Origin: Streptomyces sp. NRRL S-118
GTDB taxonomy: Bacteria; Actinomycetota; Actinomycetes; Streptomycetales; Streptomycetaceae
Reading direction: 5' to 3'
Length of the DNA stretch: 64,000 nt
Assembly (NCBI RefSeq): GCF_000716335.1
Contig: NZ_KL591004.1
Span: 107,910 to 171,909 of the forward strand
In this document: positions 9,350 to 17,528 of the stretch, in pieces
Numbering within the stretch: position 1 is the stretch's first letter
How the letters are laid out: each line of letters opens with the position of its first letter
Position numbers and translations under genes: made by a program
The notes under the pieces: generated by a model
What the model saw: only the letters and a program-made list of their open reading frames with translations
What the model was told of the DNA's origin: nothing
Databases searched by the model: none

Positions 9350-10102
9350 ATGGGAAGGCCGGGTGGGGCCGTGCTGGGCGGCGTCGAATCAGTGGCAGCG
9401 AAGGAACCGGATCACCCGGAATCCGGATCGTCCGGGAGCGGCCGGAGCGGTGCTTCCCCTGCTCCTCATGGCGATTCGGGGAATCCGGGTCGCACCCTGA
9501 AGGCGGCCACCTGGGCCGCCGTAGTGCTGTGCGTGGCCGTAACGCTTGTTCATGTGGCTCTGATTTTTCTCCATGTGGCGCCTGTGAATGCCATCTCACA
9601 GCAGTACAGCAAGCAGATCAACGCGTGGGTCCTTCCTGTGTTCGAGCAGAATTGGCGACTCTTCGCCCCGGACCCCGAGTCGGTCAACCGCCAGATTTCG
9701 GCGAGGACCATGCGAACCGCTCCGAACGGCACCGTGCAGGTGAGCGGCTGGTTCGACCTGAGCGGTGTGGACAATTCCGCGATCGAGCACAACCCCTTTC
9801 CGAGCCATACGACGCAGAACATGCTGCGCCGGGCCTGGAGCTCCTATCTCGAAACGCTGGGCGGTGACGACCAGCCACGTTCGGAGCGGGGGGTGGTGAT
9901 CCAGCAGTACCTGCGCAACATCGCCGCCGATCGCGTCGCCGACCACCGTGGTGGCGAACCGTTCGACTCCATCCAACTCCGTGTCGTCACGGTGCCGGTG
10001 GGTCCCCCCGGTGCGGCGGGGAACGGCCGCCCGGTCACCATGCCGCCCGTGGACACCCGTTACCTGCCCTGGTGGAAGGTGGCCCCGCATGGCACACGCT
10101 GA
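9350..10102 (+). CDS. DUF5819 family membrane-anchored protein
   Basis: This protein of about 250 residues has a polar Ser/Gly-rich N-terminus, one transmembrane helix (TWAAVVLCVAVTLVHVALIFL) and an extracytoplasmic domain with NWRLFAPDPESVNRQISAR and WFDLSGVDNSAIEHNPFPSHT. These features fit DUF5819 proteins, which are found beside HTTM genes. Function is unknown. The start is uncertain: the ATG at 9350 has no clear ribosome binding site, and GTG codons at 9371 and 9392 are alternatives. The stop overlaps the HTTM gene by 14 bases, so the two products are very likely made together and may form a complex. Confidence 0.75.
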   Translation: MGRPGGAVLGGVESVAAKEPDHPESGSSGSGRSGASPAPHGDSGNPGRTLKAATWAAVVLCVAVTLVHVALIFLHVAPVNAISQQYSKQINAWVLPVFEQNWRLFAPDPESVNRQISARTMRTAPNGTVQVSGWFDLSGVDNSAIEHNPFPSHTTQNMLRRAWSSYLETLGGDDQPRSERGVVIQQYLRNIAADRVADHRGGEPFDSIQLRVVTVPVGPPGAAGNGRPVTMPPVDTRYLPWWKVAPHGTR

Positions 10103-11306
10103 ACCGATCCCCACCACGGCGCCCGCGCCCAGCACGTGCGGCCCGGAGCACGCGGGTGCCCGCGGAGGGATGCAGCGGCTGCTGGACCGCGTCCCTGCGC
10201 TCCTCGCCCTCCTGGTCGAGCGTCCGGTGTCCGTGTACGCGGCGGCGGTGCTGCGCATCGGATACGGCCTGCTCTACCTCGTGTTCCTGCTGCGTGAATT
10301 TCCGCACCGCGACGAGATCTGGGGGCCGGGATCGCCGTGGACGCCCGCGCTGGCGCGGCAGTTGTTCGACCAGACAGGATGGGTCAGCATTCTCACCCTG
10401 TCCGACAGCCGCGCGTACTTCGAGGTCTGCTACGCGGTGGCCGTCGTCACGTCGGCGCTCTTCATGCTGGGCTGGCGCACCAGGGCAGTGTCCGTCCTGT
10501 TCGCCGTCGTGGTGGCCTCGTTCCATGCCCGGGCGATCTTCATGACGGACGGCGGGGACAACCTCATCCTCCTCATGGCCGTCTACCTCGTCTTCACCGC
10601 CTGCGGCCGACGCTGGTCCCTCGACGCACGCAGGGCCAGGCTCCGAGCGGCTGCCGGGAACGAGACAGCCCGTTCTCCCCAGGCCGCGGGCGAGCTCCGG
10701 CGCCACCTCCGGGAGGCCCGCCTGGGCGTGGTCACCGTCCTGCACAACTGCGGGATGTTCGTCATCGCCGCCCAGGTGTGCTTCCTCTACGGCTCCGCGG
10801 GCTTGTACAAGGTGCAGGGTGGCACCTGGGGCAACGGAACCGCCCTGCACTACGCCCTGAACCTCGACATGTTCCAGCCCTGGCCCACGCTCTCCCACCT
10901 GGTCGACAGCCATGAGGCACTCCTCACGGCCGCCTGCTACCTGACCGTGCTGCTGCAGGTCGCGTTCCCCTTCGCCCTGTTCGGCAGGCTCAAGTACCCC
11001 ATCCTGGTCATGCTGCTGACCATGCACGTCGGGATCGCGGTGCTCTTGGGCCTCCCGCTCTTCTCCGCCGCGATGATCGTCGCTGACGCGGTCTTCCTGC
11101 CGGACCGCTTCTACCGCTCTGCGGGACTGATCCGGTGGCGTGCGGCCCGGCGCACCGGTGCCGGCGTACGGCAGACACCGTCCGGACCGGAAGCCGGACT
11201 CGTACCGGCCCAGCCGGGACCGGTCCACTGGCCCGTGTGCCCCGCGACCGGCCCGCATCACGGGTCGGAGGGGGGGACGGACCGGATGCACGGTGAGACG
11301 AAGTGA
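10089..11306 (+). CDS. HTTM domain membrane protein (vitamin K-dependent gamma-carboxylase-like)
   Basis: The 405-residue protein has several hydrophobic helices (YAAAVLRIGYGLLYLVFLL, LILLMAVYLVFTACG, ILVMLLTMHVGIAVLLGLPL). Family motifs around HARAIFMTDGGDNLILL and YGSAGLYKVQGGTWGNGTALHYALN match the horizontally transferred transmembrane domain related to gamma-carboxylase. In bacteria its enzymatic role is not established. The start ATG lies inside the end of the DUF5819 gene. The last 50 residues are polar and lie just before a terminator. Together with DUF5819 this is a two-gene membrane module. A direct link with the secreted protein upstream is only a neighbourhood inference. Confidence 0.8.
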   Translation: MAHAEPIPTTAPAPSTCGPEHAGARGGMQRLLDRVPALLALLVERPVSVYAAAVLRIGYGLLYLVFLLREFPHRDEIWGPGSPWTPALARQLFDQTGWVSILTLSDSRAYFEVCYAVAVVTSALFMLGWRTRAVSVLFAVVVASFHARAIFMTDGGDNLILLMAVYLVFTACGRRWSLDARRARLRAAAGNETARSPQAAGELRRHLREARLGVVTVLHNCGMFVIAAQVCFLYGSAGLYKVQGGTWGNGTALHYALNLDMFQPWPTLSHLVDSHEALLTAACYLTVLLQVAFPFALFGRLKYPILVMLLTMHVGIAVLLGLPLFSAAMIVADAVFLPDRFYRSAGLIRWRAARRTGAGVRQTPSGPEAGLVPAQPGPVHWPVCPATGPHHGSEGGTDRMHGETK

Positions 11307-11311
11307 ACGCG

Positions 11312-11344
11312 GAGGGCGGGCCCACGCGCTGGGTGCCCGCCCTC
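11312..11344. terminator. Terminator after the HTTM gene
   Basis: GAGGGCGGGC pairs perfectly with GCCCGCCCTC around a 13-base loop, directly after the HTTM stop codon. It also marks the chromosomal side of the tRNA-Ser scar. Confidence 0.75.
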
Positions 11345-11361
11345 TGACCTGGTCTTTCACC

Positions 11362-11424
11362 GACCTGCTGCGGTGGGTGTGGGATGTGAACCCACGGTGA
11401 CTCGTGCCACGACGGTTTTCAAGA
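11362..11424. repeat. Distal attachment-site copy (partial tRNA-Ser duplicate)
   Basis: It matches 13319-13381 in 61 of 63 positions and spans the tRNA from the anticodon loop to its 3' end plus 9 bases. One mismatch falls in the T-loop, so the copy could not serve as a functional tRNA half. The 5' half of the tRNA is absent here. Confidence 0.85.
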
Positions 11425-11535
11425 GGGCTGTGGCTCAGGGGACTGCACACTATGTGACCTGGCCTTTTCCCTTCCTAACCGCGCCTACGGGCCGATAGTG
11501 GTCCACAGCTGGTCCGCCAGGGAGCGTCCTGTCGA

Positions 11536-11697
11536 TCATGTGTCGAGCCATATGAGCGTGCTGGCGAGGGCGATGGCGGCGAGGTAGCGGTCGGGACGTT
11601 TGCCGTAGCGGGTGGCGATGGCACGCCATTGCCTGAGCCGGTGAACGCAGCGTTCGACGACGTTGCGGCGGCGGTAGACGGCCTTGTCGAGCGGGGT
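11536..11697 (-). pseudogene. IS5-family transposase, C-terminal fragment
   Basis: The minus strand encodes TPLDKAVYRRRNVVERCVHR and continues RLRQWRAIATRYGKRPDRYLA. This is the conserved C-terminal end of IS5-type DDE transposases, including the catalytic Glu in VVER. The frame continues upstream, but similarity stops near 11697. The N-terminal and central parts with the two catalytic Asp residues are absent. It is a non-functional remnant inside the tRNA-Ser element. Confidence 0.75.
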
Positions 11698-11863
11698 CCG
11701 TGCCGACACCAGCCTGAGTCGGCGTGCCGATCGGGAGCAGCGCTGGGACGCGTCACCGGATGTCCATACTGGGCGGCTCGTTGGGCAAGCAGCTCGGTCG
11801 ATTCCACGTCGACCGAACGTGACCTGTGCCACTATGGCCGCACCAACGGGCCGAGGGGGACGC

Positions 11864-12067
11864 ATGGTTGGCATGAGTGGCGTGGATCGCCGTCAAGTCT
11901 GGACCAGGCTGATCGTGACGCTGGGGGTAGTCGCCCTGGGAGTCATCGGTATTTTCACCGTGACCAACACCGTGGGAGGCAGCAGCAACAACTGCACCGG
12001 GGCGGTCTGCGGCGACGACAACAGGGAGAACGAGGTCGTAGTTTCCACGCCTTCCCCGACAAGGTGA
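11864..12067 (+). CDS. Small membrane protein with NNCTGAVCG motif
   Basis: This 67-residue protein has a strong ribosome binding site (GAGGGGG) six bases before the ATG. It has a basic N-terminus, one hydrophobic helix (LIVTLGVVALGVIGIFTV, about residues 16-34) and a short outer tail. The tail contains Asn-Asn-Cys-Thr-Gly-Ala-Val-Cys-Gly at residues 42-50. The next gene starts at its stop codon and encodes the same nine-residue pattern right after its lipidation site. I recognise no family. The likely topology is N-in with the Cys pair outside, where it could form a disulfide or bind a ligand. The paired motif and overlapping genes argue that both products work together. It is a cargo gene of the decayed tRNA-Ser element. 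Confidence 0.65.
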   Translation: MVGMSGVDRRQVWTRLIVTLGVVALGVIGIFTVTNTVGGSSNNCTGAVCGDDNRENEVVVSTPSPTR

Positions 12068-12072
12068 GTGCG

Positions 12073-12648
12073 GTGAACCTCAGATCAGCGGCCGGCCGAC
12101 TGGGCGCCGGCTTGATGACACTCTTGGTCGTCACCGGCTGCAACAACTGCACCGGCTCGGTCTGCGGCAACCAGAACACAGGCAATGCCGTGAAAGACCA
12201 GACGGCCGACTCGGGCGCCACACCGAGGCAGAAGATCGCGCCCCGGCCCGCTCCAGTAACGCCATCCGCAGATGACCAGCCGCCCACGAAGGCCGAGTAC
12301 ATCAAGGCGGCTGACGCCATTTGCCAGAAGTGGACCCGCCAGGCCGAAAAACACACCACCTCTGACGCCGAACTGAGCTGGGAGCTTTTCACCACTCTCA
12401 TCCGCCTTGCCACCAACATGGCGGACGAGTGGCACGCCATGACGCCACCGGTCGGCGACACGGGCCAGGCTGACGTCTTTATCGAGAAACAGTACGCCGA
12501 CGTAGCCCGGCTGACGCGCATGCGAGACCTCTGGGCAAGCGGAGACACTGACGGGGCGCAAGTAGAGCTGGAGCAAGCCACCAGTGAGGAAGCCATAGCC
12601 GAGCGACGGGCCAGCGCCCGCGCATACGGCTTCCGCGTCTGCGACTAG
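12073..12648 (+). CDS. Predicted lipoprotein with NNCTGSVCG motif and helical C-terminal domain
   Basis: The 191-residue protein has a signal peptide ending in a lipobox (VVTG-Cys23). NNCTGSVCG follows at residues 24-32, then a Pro/Thr linker. A helical domain from about residue 72 runs TKAEYIKAADAICQKW to its end at AYGFRVCD. The two distant Cys residues (in AICQ and RVCD) could form a disulfide. The C-terminal part resembles common actinobacterial secreted helical proteins of unknown function. I chose the GTG at 12073, with AAGGTG just upstream. A GTG at 12064, overlapping the previous stop as GTGA, is equally possible. Codon use is AT-richer than in neighbouring chromosomal genes, which fits foreign cargo. 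Confidence 0.65.
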   Translation: MNLRSAAGRLGAGLMTLLVVTGCNNCTGSVCGNQNTGNAVKDQTADSGATPRQKIAPRPAPVTPSADDQPPTKAEYIKAADAICQKWTRQAEKHTTSDAELSWELFTTLIRLATNMADEWHAMTPPVGDTGQADVFIEKQYADVARLTRMRDLWASGDTDGAQVELEQATSEEAIAERRASARAYGFRVCD

Positions 12649-12723
12649 GGGGTATCTCGCCGACCATCGGATCGTTGGTCCTAAACCTCCTCTACGACTG
12701 TTCGATCTCAGCCATGAGAAGCC

Positions 12724-13078
12724 GCAGCGTCGTGAGCACATCAAGGAGTTCGGCACCGCCGAGGACGGCCGATTGTTCCGCGCCGTGCAGGGCGGACACC
12801 TGCTGTCCAAGGAATACGGCGAGGTCTGGAAGGCCGCTCGCGAAGCCGTCCTCCTCCCGCATGAGATCGATACCCCTCTTGCCGAGGTGCCGTACGGACT
12901 CCGCGCTGCTGGTGTTTCTCTCTGGCTGGAGTCCGGTGTATCTCCGGCCGAGGTGGCCCGCCGAGCTGGCCCCAGCATCGCTGTTCTCTTCCGCTTCTAC
13001 GCCAAGGCCATTCACCGCGCCCAAGAGCGCTCGAACCAGCAGATCCAGCGCGCCTTGGAGGCGGCAGAGGAGGAGTAG
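12724..13078 (+). pseudogene. Tyrosine recombinase (integrase) C-terminal fragment
   Basis: About 118 residues match the end of Streptomyces site-specific integrases: FGTAEDGRLFRAVQGGHLLS, then SLWLESGVSPAEVARRAG and FRFYAKAI. The catalytic Tyr is present in FYAK. Two catalytic positions are changed: the Arg-His pair reads YGLRAAGVS instead of LRHAAVS, and the GHS motif reads GPS. The N-terminal arm-binding and core domains are missing. It cannot be an active integrase. Its place beside the intact tRNA-Ser gene identifies the left-over element. Confidence 0.85.
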
Positions 13079-13272
13079 GGCAGCCGGACCGCGCTCACGG
13101 GCGGGGTGGCGTCTTTCGTGTTGGAGCCGGGTCCACGGCGATCTTCTGGCCAGTAGCCTTGACCTGCGGTTATGCCGTCTCCCGCTTTCGGATCTCGGTC
13201 CACGCCTGGTCCACACACGCTGGTCAACGGCGTGACAGAGGCGGAACAAGGAGAGACAGGGCCTATGAGAAA

Positions 13273-13298
13273 GGGGCGCCCCTCGACCGGGGCGCCCC
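13273..13298. terminator. Terminator downstream of tRNA-Ser
   Basis: GGGGCGCCCC occurs twice, separated by TCGACC. Each arm is itself palindromic and the pair forms a 10-bp stem. It lies 30 bases beyond the 3' end of the tRNA on the minus strand. It is inside the element, so it arrived with the integrated DNA or was part of the original site. Confidence 0.7.
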
Positions 13299-13318
13299 CT
13301 ATGACCAGCGCATACGCT

Positions 13319-13381
13319 GACCTGCTGCGGTGGGTGTGGGATTTGAACCCACGGTGACTCGCGCCACGACGGTTTTCAAGA
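13319..13381. repeat. Proximal attachment-site copy (3' half of tRNA-Ser)
   Basis: This is the tRNA-side copy of the 63-bp direct repeat. It runs from 9 bases beyond the tRNA 3' end to the anticodon stem, as is typical for tRNA-targeting actinomycete elements. Confidence 0.85.
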
Positions 13382-13412
13382 CCGTTCCCTTAGGCCGCTC
13401 GGGCAACCCACC
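13328..13412 (-). tRNA. tRNA-Ser (anticodon UGA)
   Basis: The minus strand folds into a class II tRNA of 85 bases. Acceptor GGTGGGT pairs with ACCCACC, the discriminator is G, and there is a long variable arm (GTGGCGCGAGTCAC). The anticodon loop CTTGAAA has anticodon TGA at 13376-13378, and the T-loop is TTCAAAT. CCA is not encoded. The gene is intact although its 3' half served as an integration site, which is expected because such elements restore the tRNA. Confidence 0.95.
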
Positions 13413-13610
13413 CTGCCCCGTCCCACCTGCGGAGGGGCGGCTACAGCCTACCGGCTGGGGGCGCCCGGTGGGCGGGGGGCCGGGCGGGGTGGGACGGGGC
13501 AGGTGTCCTGCGATGCGAGACAGGGGCCGATTCCCCTGCGACGGCGGCGAGTTGTGCTGCATGATCCTCGCGGGACGGCAGGACTTCGGTGTCGTACGGG
13601 AGGAGCGTCC

Positions 13611-14261
13611 ATGCCCAGGGAGAACCATCCGGTGAACAAGCGCTGGCTCGCCGCCGGGGCGCTGGCGGTGGCCGTCGGGCTCAGCGGCACGCTCAGTGCC
13701 TCCGCCGCGCCGGCGCAGGTGCCCGCCGCCGTGCGGACGGCCGCCGGTGACGACGTCCTCGGGCCCGGGCCGTACCACCGAGTGCTCGACCCCCTCGTGG
13801 GGAACTGGAAGGCCACCAAGTACAACTACGTGCTCGGCACGGGCGGCGAGCCGGTCGTCTCGCGCGACATCAGGGTCAAGGTGCGCTGGATCGAGAAGAC
13901 CGGCGGCCGCTTCCTGGAGGAGCGGACCGAGGGCACGCTGGCCGGGCGGCCGTACTACCGCATCGGGATCATGGGGTACTCCACCATCGACCGGCGCTAC
14001 GAGTGGACCACGTTCGACAGCGTCACGCCCACGGCCATGACCTACCGGGGCCTGCCGGGAACAGGGACGGCCACCGAGATCTCCGTCCCGGGCGAGTTCA
14101 CCGACCCGGGGATCCTCGGGCCCGAGTACACGGGCCGGACCATCCCGATGCGGACCGTCTTCAGGATCGACTCCGCCGACCGCCACACGGTCGACCTCTA
14201 CTTCACCCCGCCCGGGCAGCGGGAGCGGCTGGTCGACCGGGTGGTCTACCGCCGCTCCTGA
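13611..14261 (+). CDS. Secreted DUF1579 family protein
   Basis: The 216-residue protein has a signal peptide (WLAAGALAVAVGLSGTLSASA, cleavage likely near APAQ). The mature domain has VLDPLVGNWKATKYNYVL, RFLEERTEGTLAGRPYYRIGIMGYSTIDRRYEWTTF-type strands and LYFTPPGQRERLVDRVVYRR. This pattern matches DUF1579, a lipocalin-like beta-barrel family of unknown function. The start has GGGAGGAG six bases upstream. The gene lies between the tRNA-Ser and a convergent protease gene and has no clear functional partner. Confidence 0.75.
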   Translation: MPRENHPVNKRWLAAGALAVAVGLSGTLSASAAPAQVPAAVRTAAGDDVLGPGPYHRVLDPLVGNWKATKYNYVLGTGGEPVVSRDIRVKVRWIEKTGGRFLEERTEGTLAGRPYYRIGIMGYSTIDRRYEWTTFDSVTPTAMTYRGLPGTGTATEISVPGEFTDPGILGPEYTGRTIPMRTVFRIDSADRHTVDLYFTPPGQRERLVDRVVYRRS

Positions 14262-14286
14262 GCCGGGCCGGGCCGCCGGTGGACGG

Positions 14287-15765
14287 TCAGCTGTCGCCCT
14301 TGCGCTCGCCCAGCGTGACCTGGACCGTGCTCTCCTTGCCACCCCGCTTGTAGGTCAGCGGGACCGAGTCGCCCGGCTGGTGCGTCCAGATCTCACTGAT
14401 CAGGGTGGGGCCGCTGTCGATCGCGCGGTTGCCGAACTTGATGATCACGTCGCCGGGCTTCAGGCCCGCCTTCGCGGCCGGGCCGCCCGGGGTGATCGCG
14501 GGCGTGCCGCCGGCGCCCTGCTCGGCGATCGTGGCGCCCTCGCCCTCCTCGGTCATGTTCACCGTCGCGCCGATCACCGGGTAGACCGGCTGCCCGGTCC
14601 TGATCAGCTGCTCGGCGACGTTCTTCGCCTGGTTGACCGGAATGGCGAATCCGAGACCCACGGAGCCGGCCTGCGCGGAGCCGAGGCCGCCGCTGCCCGG
14701 GGACTGGATCGCGGAGTTGATGCCGATCACCGCACCGCGTGCGTCCAGCAGCGGGCCGCCGGAGTTGCCCGGGTTGATCGAGGCGTCGGTCTGCAGCGCG
14801 CTCATGTACGAGTTCTTGCCGCCGCCGTCGCCGGAGGCCACCGGCCGGTTCTTGGCGCTGATGATGCCCGTCGTGACCGTGTTGGACAGGCCGAACGGCG
14901 CGCCGATCGCGATCGTCGAGTCGCCCACCGCGACCCGGTCGGAGTTGCCGAGCGGCAGCGGGGTCAGCCCGGAGGGAGCGTTCTTGAGCTTGAGCACGGC
15001 CACGTCGTACCCCTGGGCGCGGCCGATGACCTCGGCGTCGTACTTCCGGCCGTTCGAGAACGTCGCGGAGAGGGTGCCGCCCCCCGCCGCCGAGGCCACC
15101 ACGTGGTTGTTGGTGAGGATGTGGCCTTCCTTGTCGTACACGAAACCGGTGCCCGTGCCGCCCTCCTCGTCCGAGCCGCCGGACTTCGCCTCGATGGTCA
15201 CGACGCTCGGCAGCGCCTTGTTCGCCACGGCGGCGACCGTGCCGGGGTCGCGCTTGAAGTCGGCGGGCGCCTCGCCGGCGGCGACGGTGGTGGACGTGGT
15301 GGCGGTGCCGTCGCTGCGCTCGGCCGCCCAGTAACCGATGCCGCCGCCGACGCCGCCCGCCGCCAGGGCCGCGACGAGGACGGCAGCGACCAGGCCGCCG
15401 CGGCCGGAGCGCGGACGGCCGGCCTGCGGCGCGCCGGGGGTCGCCGGGAACGGGGCTCCCCAGCCCGCGGTGGTGGGCGGGGCGGGGGGCGCCGGGGGCC
15501 AGGGGGCGCCACTGCCGCCGCCGTACGCAGGTGGTTGCGGGTGCCCGTGGGGCGGGGTCGGCGCCCCGGCGCCCGTACGGTCCTGCGCACCGGCACCCGG
15601 GCCCGCGGGCGTCGGCGCCGCGGCGGGCGGCGGGGACCCCGGTGCGGGTTCCGCGGGCGTCGGGGCGGCGGCCGGCGGCGGGCCGGCCGGGCCCGCGGGG
15701 TCGGGCGTGGATGCGGAGGGCGGCACGGGAGGTGTGGACGCGGTGCCCTCGTTCTCGGTGCTCAC
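14287..15765 (-). CDS. HtrA/DegP-type membrane serine protease with PDZ domain
   Basis: The 492-residue protein has a long Pro/Ala-rich cytoplasmic N-terminus (about 120 residues) and one transmembrane helix (GLVAAVLVAALAAGGVGGG, about 124-142). A trypsin-like domain follows with His221 in TNNHVV, Asp254 in YDVAVL and Ser335 in NPGNSGGP, so the triad is complete. A C-terminal PDZ domain starts around GGPAAKAGLKPGDVIIKFG. Such proteases degrade or process misfolded proteins outside the membrane. The GTG at 15765 was chosen because GAGGAG lies about 8 bases upstream and the product starts MSTENEG. The gene converges on the DUF1579 gene. Confidence 0.9.
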   Translation of the reverse strand: MSTENEGTASTPPVPPSASTPDPAGPAGPPPAAAPTPAEPAPGSPPPAAAPTPAGPGAGAQDRTGAGAPTPPHGHPQPPAYGGGSGAPWPPAPPAPPTTAGWGAPFPATPGAPQAGRPRSGRGGLVAAVLVAALAAGGVGGGIGYWAAERSDGTATTSTTVAAGEAPADFKRDPGTVAAVANKALPSVVTIEAKSGGSDEEGGTGTGFVYDKEGHILTNNHVVASAAGGGTLSATFSNGRKYDAEVIGRAQGYDVAVLKLKNAPSGLTPLPLGNSDRVAVGDSTIAIGAPFGLSNTVTTGIISAKNRPVASGDGGGKNSYMSALQTDASINPGNSGGPLLDARGAVIGINSAIQSPGSGGLGSAQAGSVGLGFAIPVNQAKNVAEQLIRTGQPVYPVIGATVNMTEEGEGATIAEQGAGGTPAITPGGPAAKAGLKPGDVIIKFGNRAIDSGPTLISEIWTHQPGDSVPLTYKRGGKESTVQVTLGERKGDS

Positions 15766-15959
15766 AGCTCGTTCTCCTCGAATTCCACGTCGTCTCTCGG
15801 CACGCTTTCCCGGCAAGCGTCGCAGTCAGCTTTTCCCACAGGCCGTCAGGCCACTGTAAGCCGGACCTGTGTATTGCGCTTCCCTCCTTTATTTCCGGCG
15901 AATCGGACGCCGGTCCGGTGTCCGGCCCCCGCCCGCCGCCGGTCTGGCACCATGACGCG

Positions 15960-16772
15960 GTGACCCACGCACGGCAGCAGCACACGATCCAGGTCGTCGC
16001 TCACCGAGGCGCCTCCGAGGAGGCCCCGGAGCACACTCTGGCCGCGTACATGAAGGCGATCGAAGACGGCGCCGACGCCCTCGAATGCGATGTACGGCTC
16101 ACCGCCGACGGTCACCTCGTCTGTGTCCACGACCGCCGCGTCAACCGCACCTCCAACGGCCGTGGCGCCGTCTCCACCCTCGAACTCGCCGACCTCGCCG
16201 CCCTCGACTTCGGCGCCTGGAAGGGACGCGAGGACTCCGACGAGAGCCCGGACTGGCGCGACCCCCAGTACACCTCCGTCCTCACCCTGGAGCGGCTCCT
16301 GGAACTGGTCGCCGACGCCGGCCGGCCCATCGAGCTGGCGATCGAGACCAAGCACCCCACCCGCTGGGCGGGGCGCGTCGAGGAGCGGCTGATCGAGCTG
16401 CTCGACCGGTTCGGGCTGACGGGGCAGCGGCCCGGCACGCCACCGCCCGTGCGCATCATGAGCTTCTCGGCCCGCTCGCTGTACCGGGTCGCGGCGGCCG
16501 CGCCGGCCATCCCCACGGTGTACCTGATGCAGTTCCTGTCCCCGCGCGTACGCGACGGGCGGCTGCCGGCCGGCTCCCGGATCGCCGGGCCGTCCATCCG
16601 GATCGTGCGCAACCACCCCTCCTGGGTCGACCGCCTGCACCGGGCGGGCCACCAGGTCCACGTCTGGACCGTCGACGCCCCCGACGACGTCGACCTGTGC
16701 GCCGGCCTTGGCGTGGAAGCGATCATCACCAACCGCCCTCGGCAGGTCCTGAACCAGCTGGGTCGCGCGTAG
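15960..16772 (+). CDS. Glycerophosphodiester phosphodiesterase
   Basis: The 270-residue protein of the GDPD family hydrolyses glycerophosphodiesters to glycerol 3-phosphate and an alcohol. It carries the signature HRGASEEAPEHTLAAY (catalytic His), then ALECDVRLTADGHLVCVHD, which holds the metal-binding Glu/Asp and the second catalytic His. Near the end HVWTVDAPDDV contains the typical Trp strand. There is no signal peptide, so a cytoplasmic role is likely. The GTG start has no clear ribosome binding site and sits only about 195 bp from the divergent protease gene, so the two promoters must share that short region. Confidence 0.9.
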   Translation: MTHARQQHTIQVVAHRGASEEAPEHTLAAYMKAIEDGADALECDVRLTADGHLVCVHDRRVNRTSNGRGAVSTLELADLAALDFGAWKGREDSDESPDWRDPQYTSVLTLERLLELVADAGRPIELAIETKHPTRWAGRVEERLIELLDRFGLTGQRPGTPPPVRIMSFSARSLYRVAAAAPAIPTVYLMQFLSPRVRDGRLPAGSRIAGPSIRIVRNHPSWVDRLHRAGHQVHVWTVDAPDDVDLCAGLGVEAIITNRPRQVLNQLGRA

Positions 16773-16973
16773 CCCGTGTCCCCGGGGACCCGGACGGCCC
16801 CCGGGGACCTGGAGGGCCACGTCCCAGCAGCCCCATGCGTCACGAGGAGTGCACCGGCGCGTTCGGAGCGTGTCCGCCCGTGCCGAGTGCGTCACCGTAT
16901 GTGGATTGGCCGGTTTCCGGTCCAGTCCATTGGGGCATTCACTCCGTGGCGTGGGGCGAAGGAGGTCTCGGGG

Positions 16974-17528
16974 GTGGCGTTGGTGGTGGCACAAGAGGTG
17001 CCCACGTCGTCGAGCATGGCCGTGCCCCATGGCCCTGCGGGCGTGGGTGAAGCGAGAAACCGCATGCGCGAGCAGTTGCGCGAGAGCGGGATGTCCGAAT
17101 CGGTCGTCGACGATGCCGTACTGGTCCTGTCGGAACTGCTCAGCAACTCCTGCCGGCACGGCAGGCCGCTGGGGCAGCGGGAGGTCGGGGACGGCGACAT
17201 CCGCGCCGCCTGGCGCGTCGACGCGCAGGGCGCGCTGACCGTCGAGGTGACGGACGGGGGTGGTCCGACCCGCCCGGTTCCGGCCACGCCCTCGGTCACC
17301 GCACGCGGCGGCCGTGGGCTGAACATCATCAGCGCCCTGGCCCAGGACTGGGGCGTCCGGGACGGCGCGTCCGGCGAGGTCACCGTGTGGGTCGTCCTCA
17401 CGGGCGGGCACCGCCGCGACGATTTCGCTACGCGCGTCACCGGCCCGGCCACCGCCGGACCCGGTTTCGGCTTCCTGGAGGCATGCGACGCGTACGACGC
17501 CTGCGACGTGTTCAGGGACGTGGACTGA
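16974..17528 (+). CDS. ATP-binding protein of the HATPase_c (anti-sigma factor kinase-like) family
   Basis: The 184-residue protein contains the ATPase motifs of RsbW-type kinases: N-box LSELLSNSCRHG, G1 VEVTDGGG and G2 ARGGRGLNII. Only the ATPase domain is present, with no receiver or sensor domain. Streptomyces has many such proteins, and most have unknown partners. The GTG at 16974 has AAGGAGG eight bases before it. A longer frame starts at 16776 but has no such site. No sigma factor or anti-anti-sigma gene is adjacent. A SpoIIE phosphatase and a second HATPase gene lie within 8 kb. Confidence 0.85.
   Translation: MALVVAQEVPTSSSMAVPHGPAGVGEARNRMREQLRESGMSESVVDDAVLVLSELLSNSCRHGRPLGQREVGDGDIRAAWRVDAQGALTVEVTDGGGPTRPVPATPSVTARGGRGLNIISALAQDWGVRDGASGEVTVWVVLTGGHRRDDFATRVTGPATAGPGFGFLEACDAYDACDVFRDVD

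Larger units (their letters stand above)
11362..13381. mobile_element. Remnant integrative element in tRNA-Ser(UGA), about 2 kb
   Basis: A 63-bp direct repeat with two mismatches flanks this segment. The right copy is the 3' half of an intact tRNA-Ser gene. The left copy is the same half without the rest of the tRNA. Inside are a piece of an IS5-type transposase, two small intact genes, and the C-terminal part of a tyrosine recombinase placed next to the intact tRNA, where the integrase of a tRNA-targeting element normally sits. Replication and transfer genes are missing, so this is a decayed element and cannot move by itself. The two small genes are AT-richer than the host genes. Confidence 0.8.

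Noticed and set aside
11499..11507. Single DnaA-like box TGGTCCACA in the element
   Set aside because: One mismatch and no second box close by; not a cluster.
13503..13610. Upstream extension of the DUF1579 frame
   Set aside because: No start signal, and the signal peptide begins after the ATG with a good ribosome binding site at 13611.
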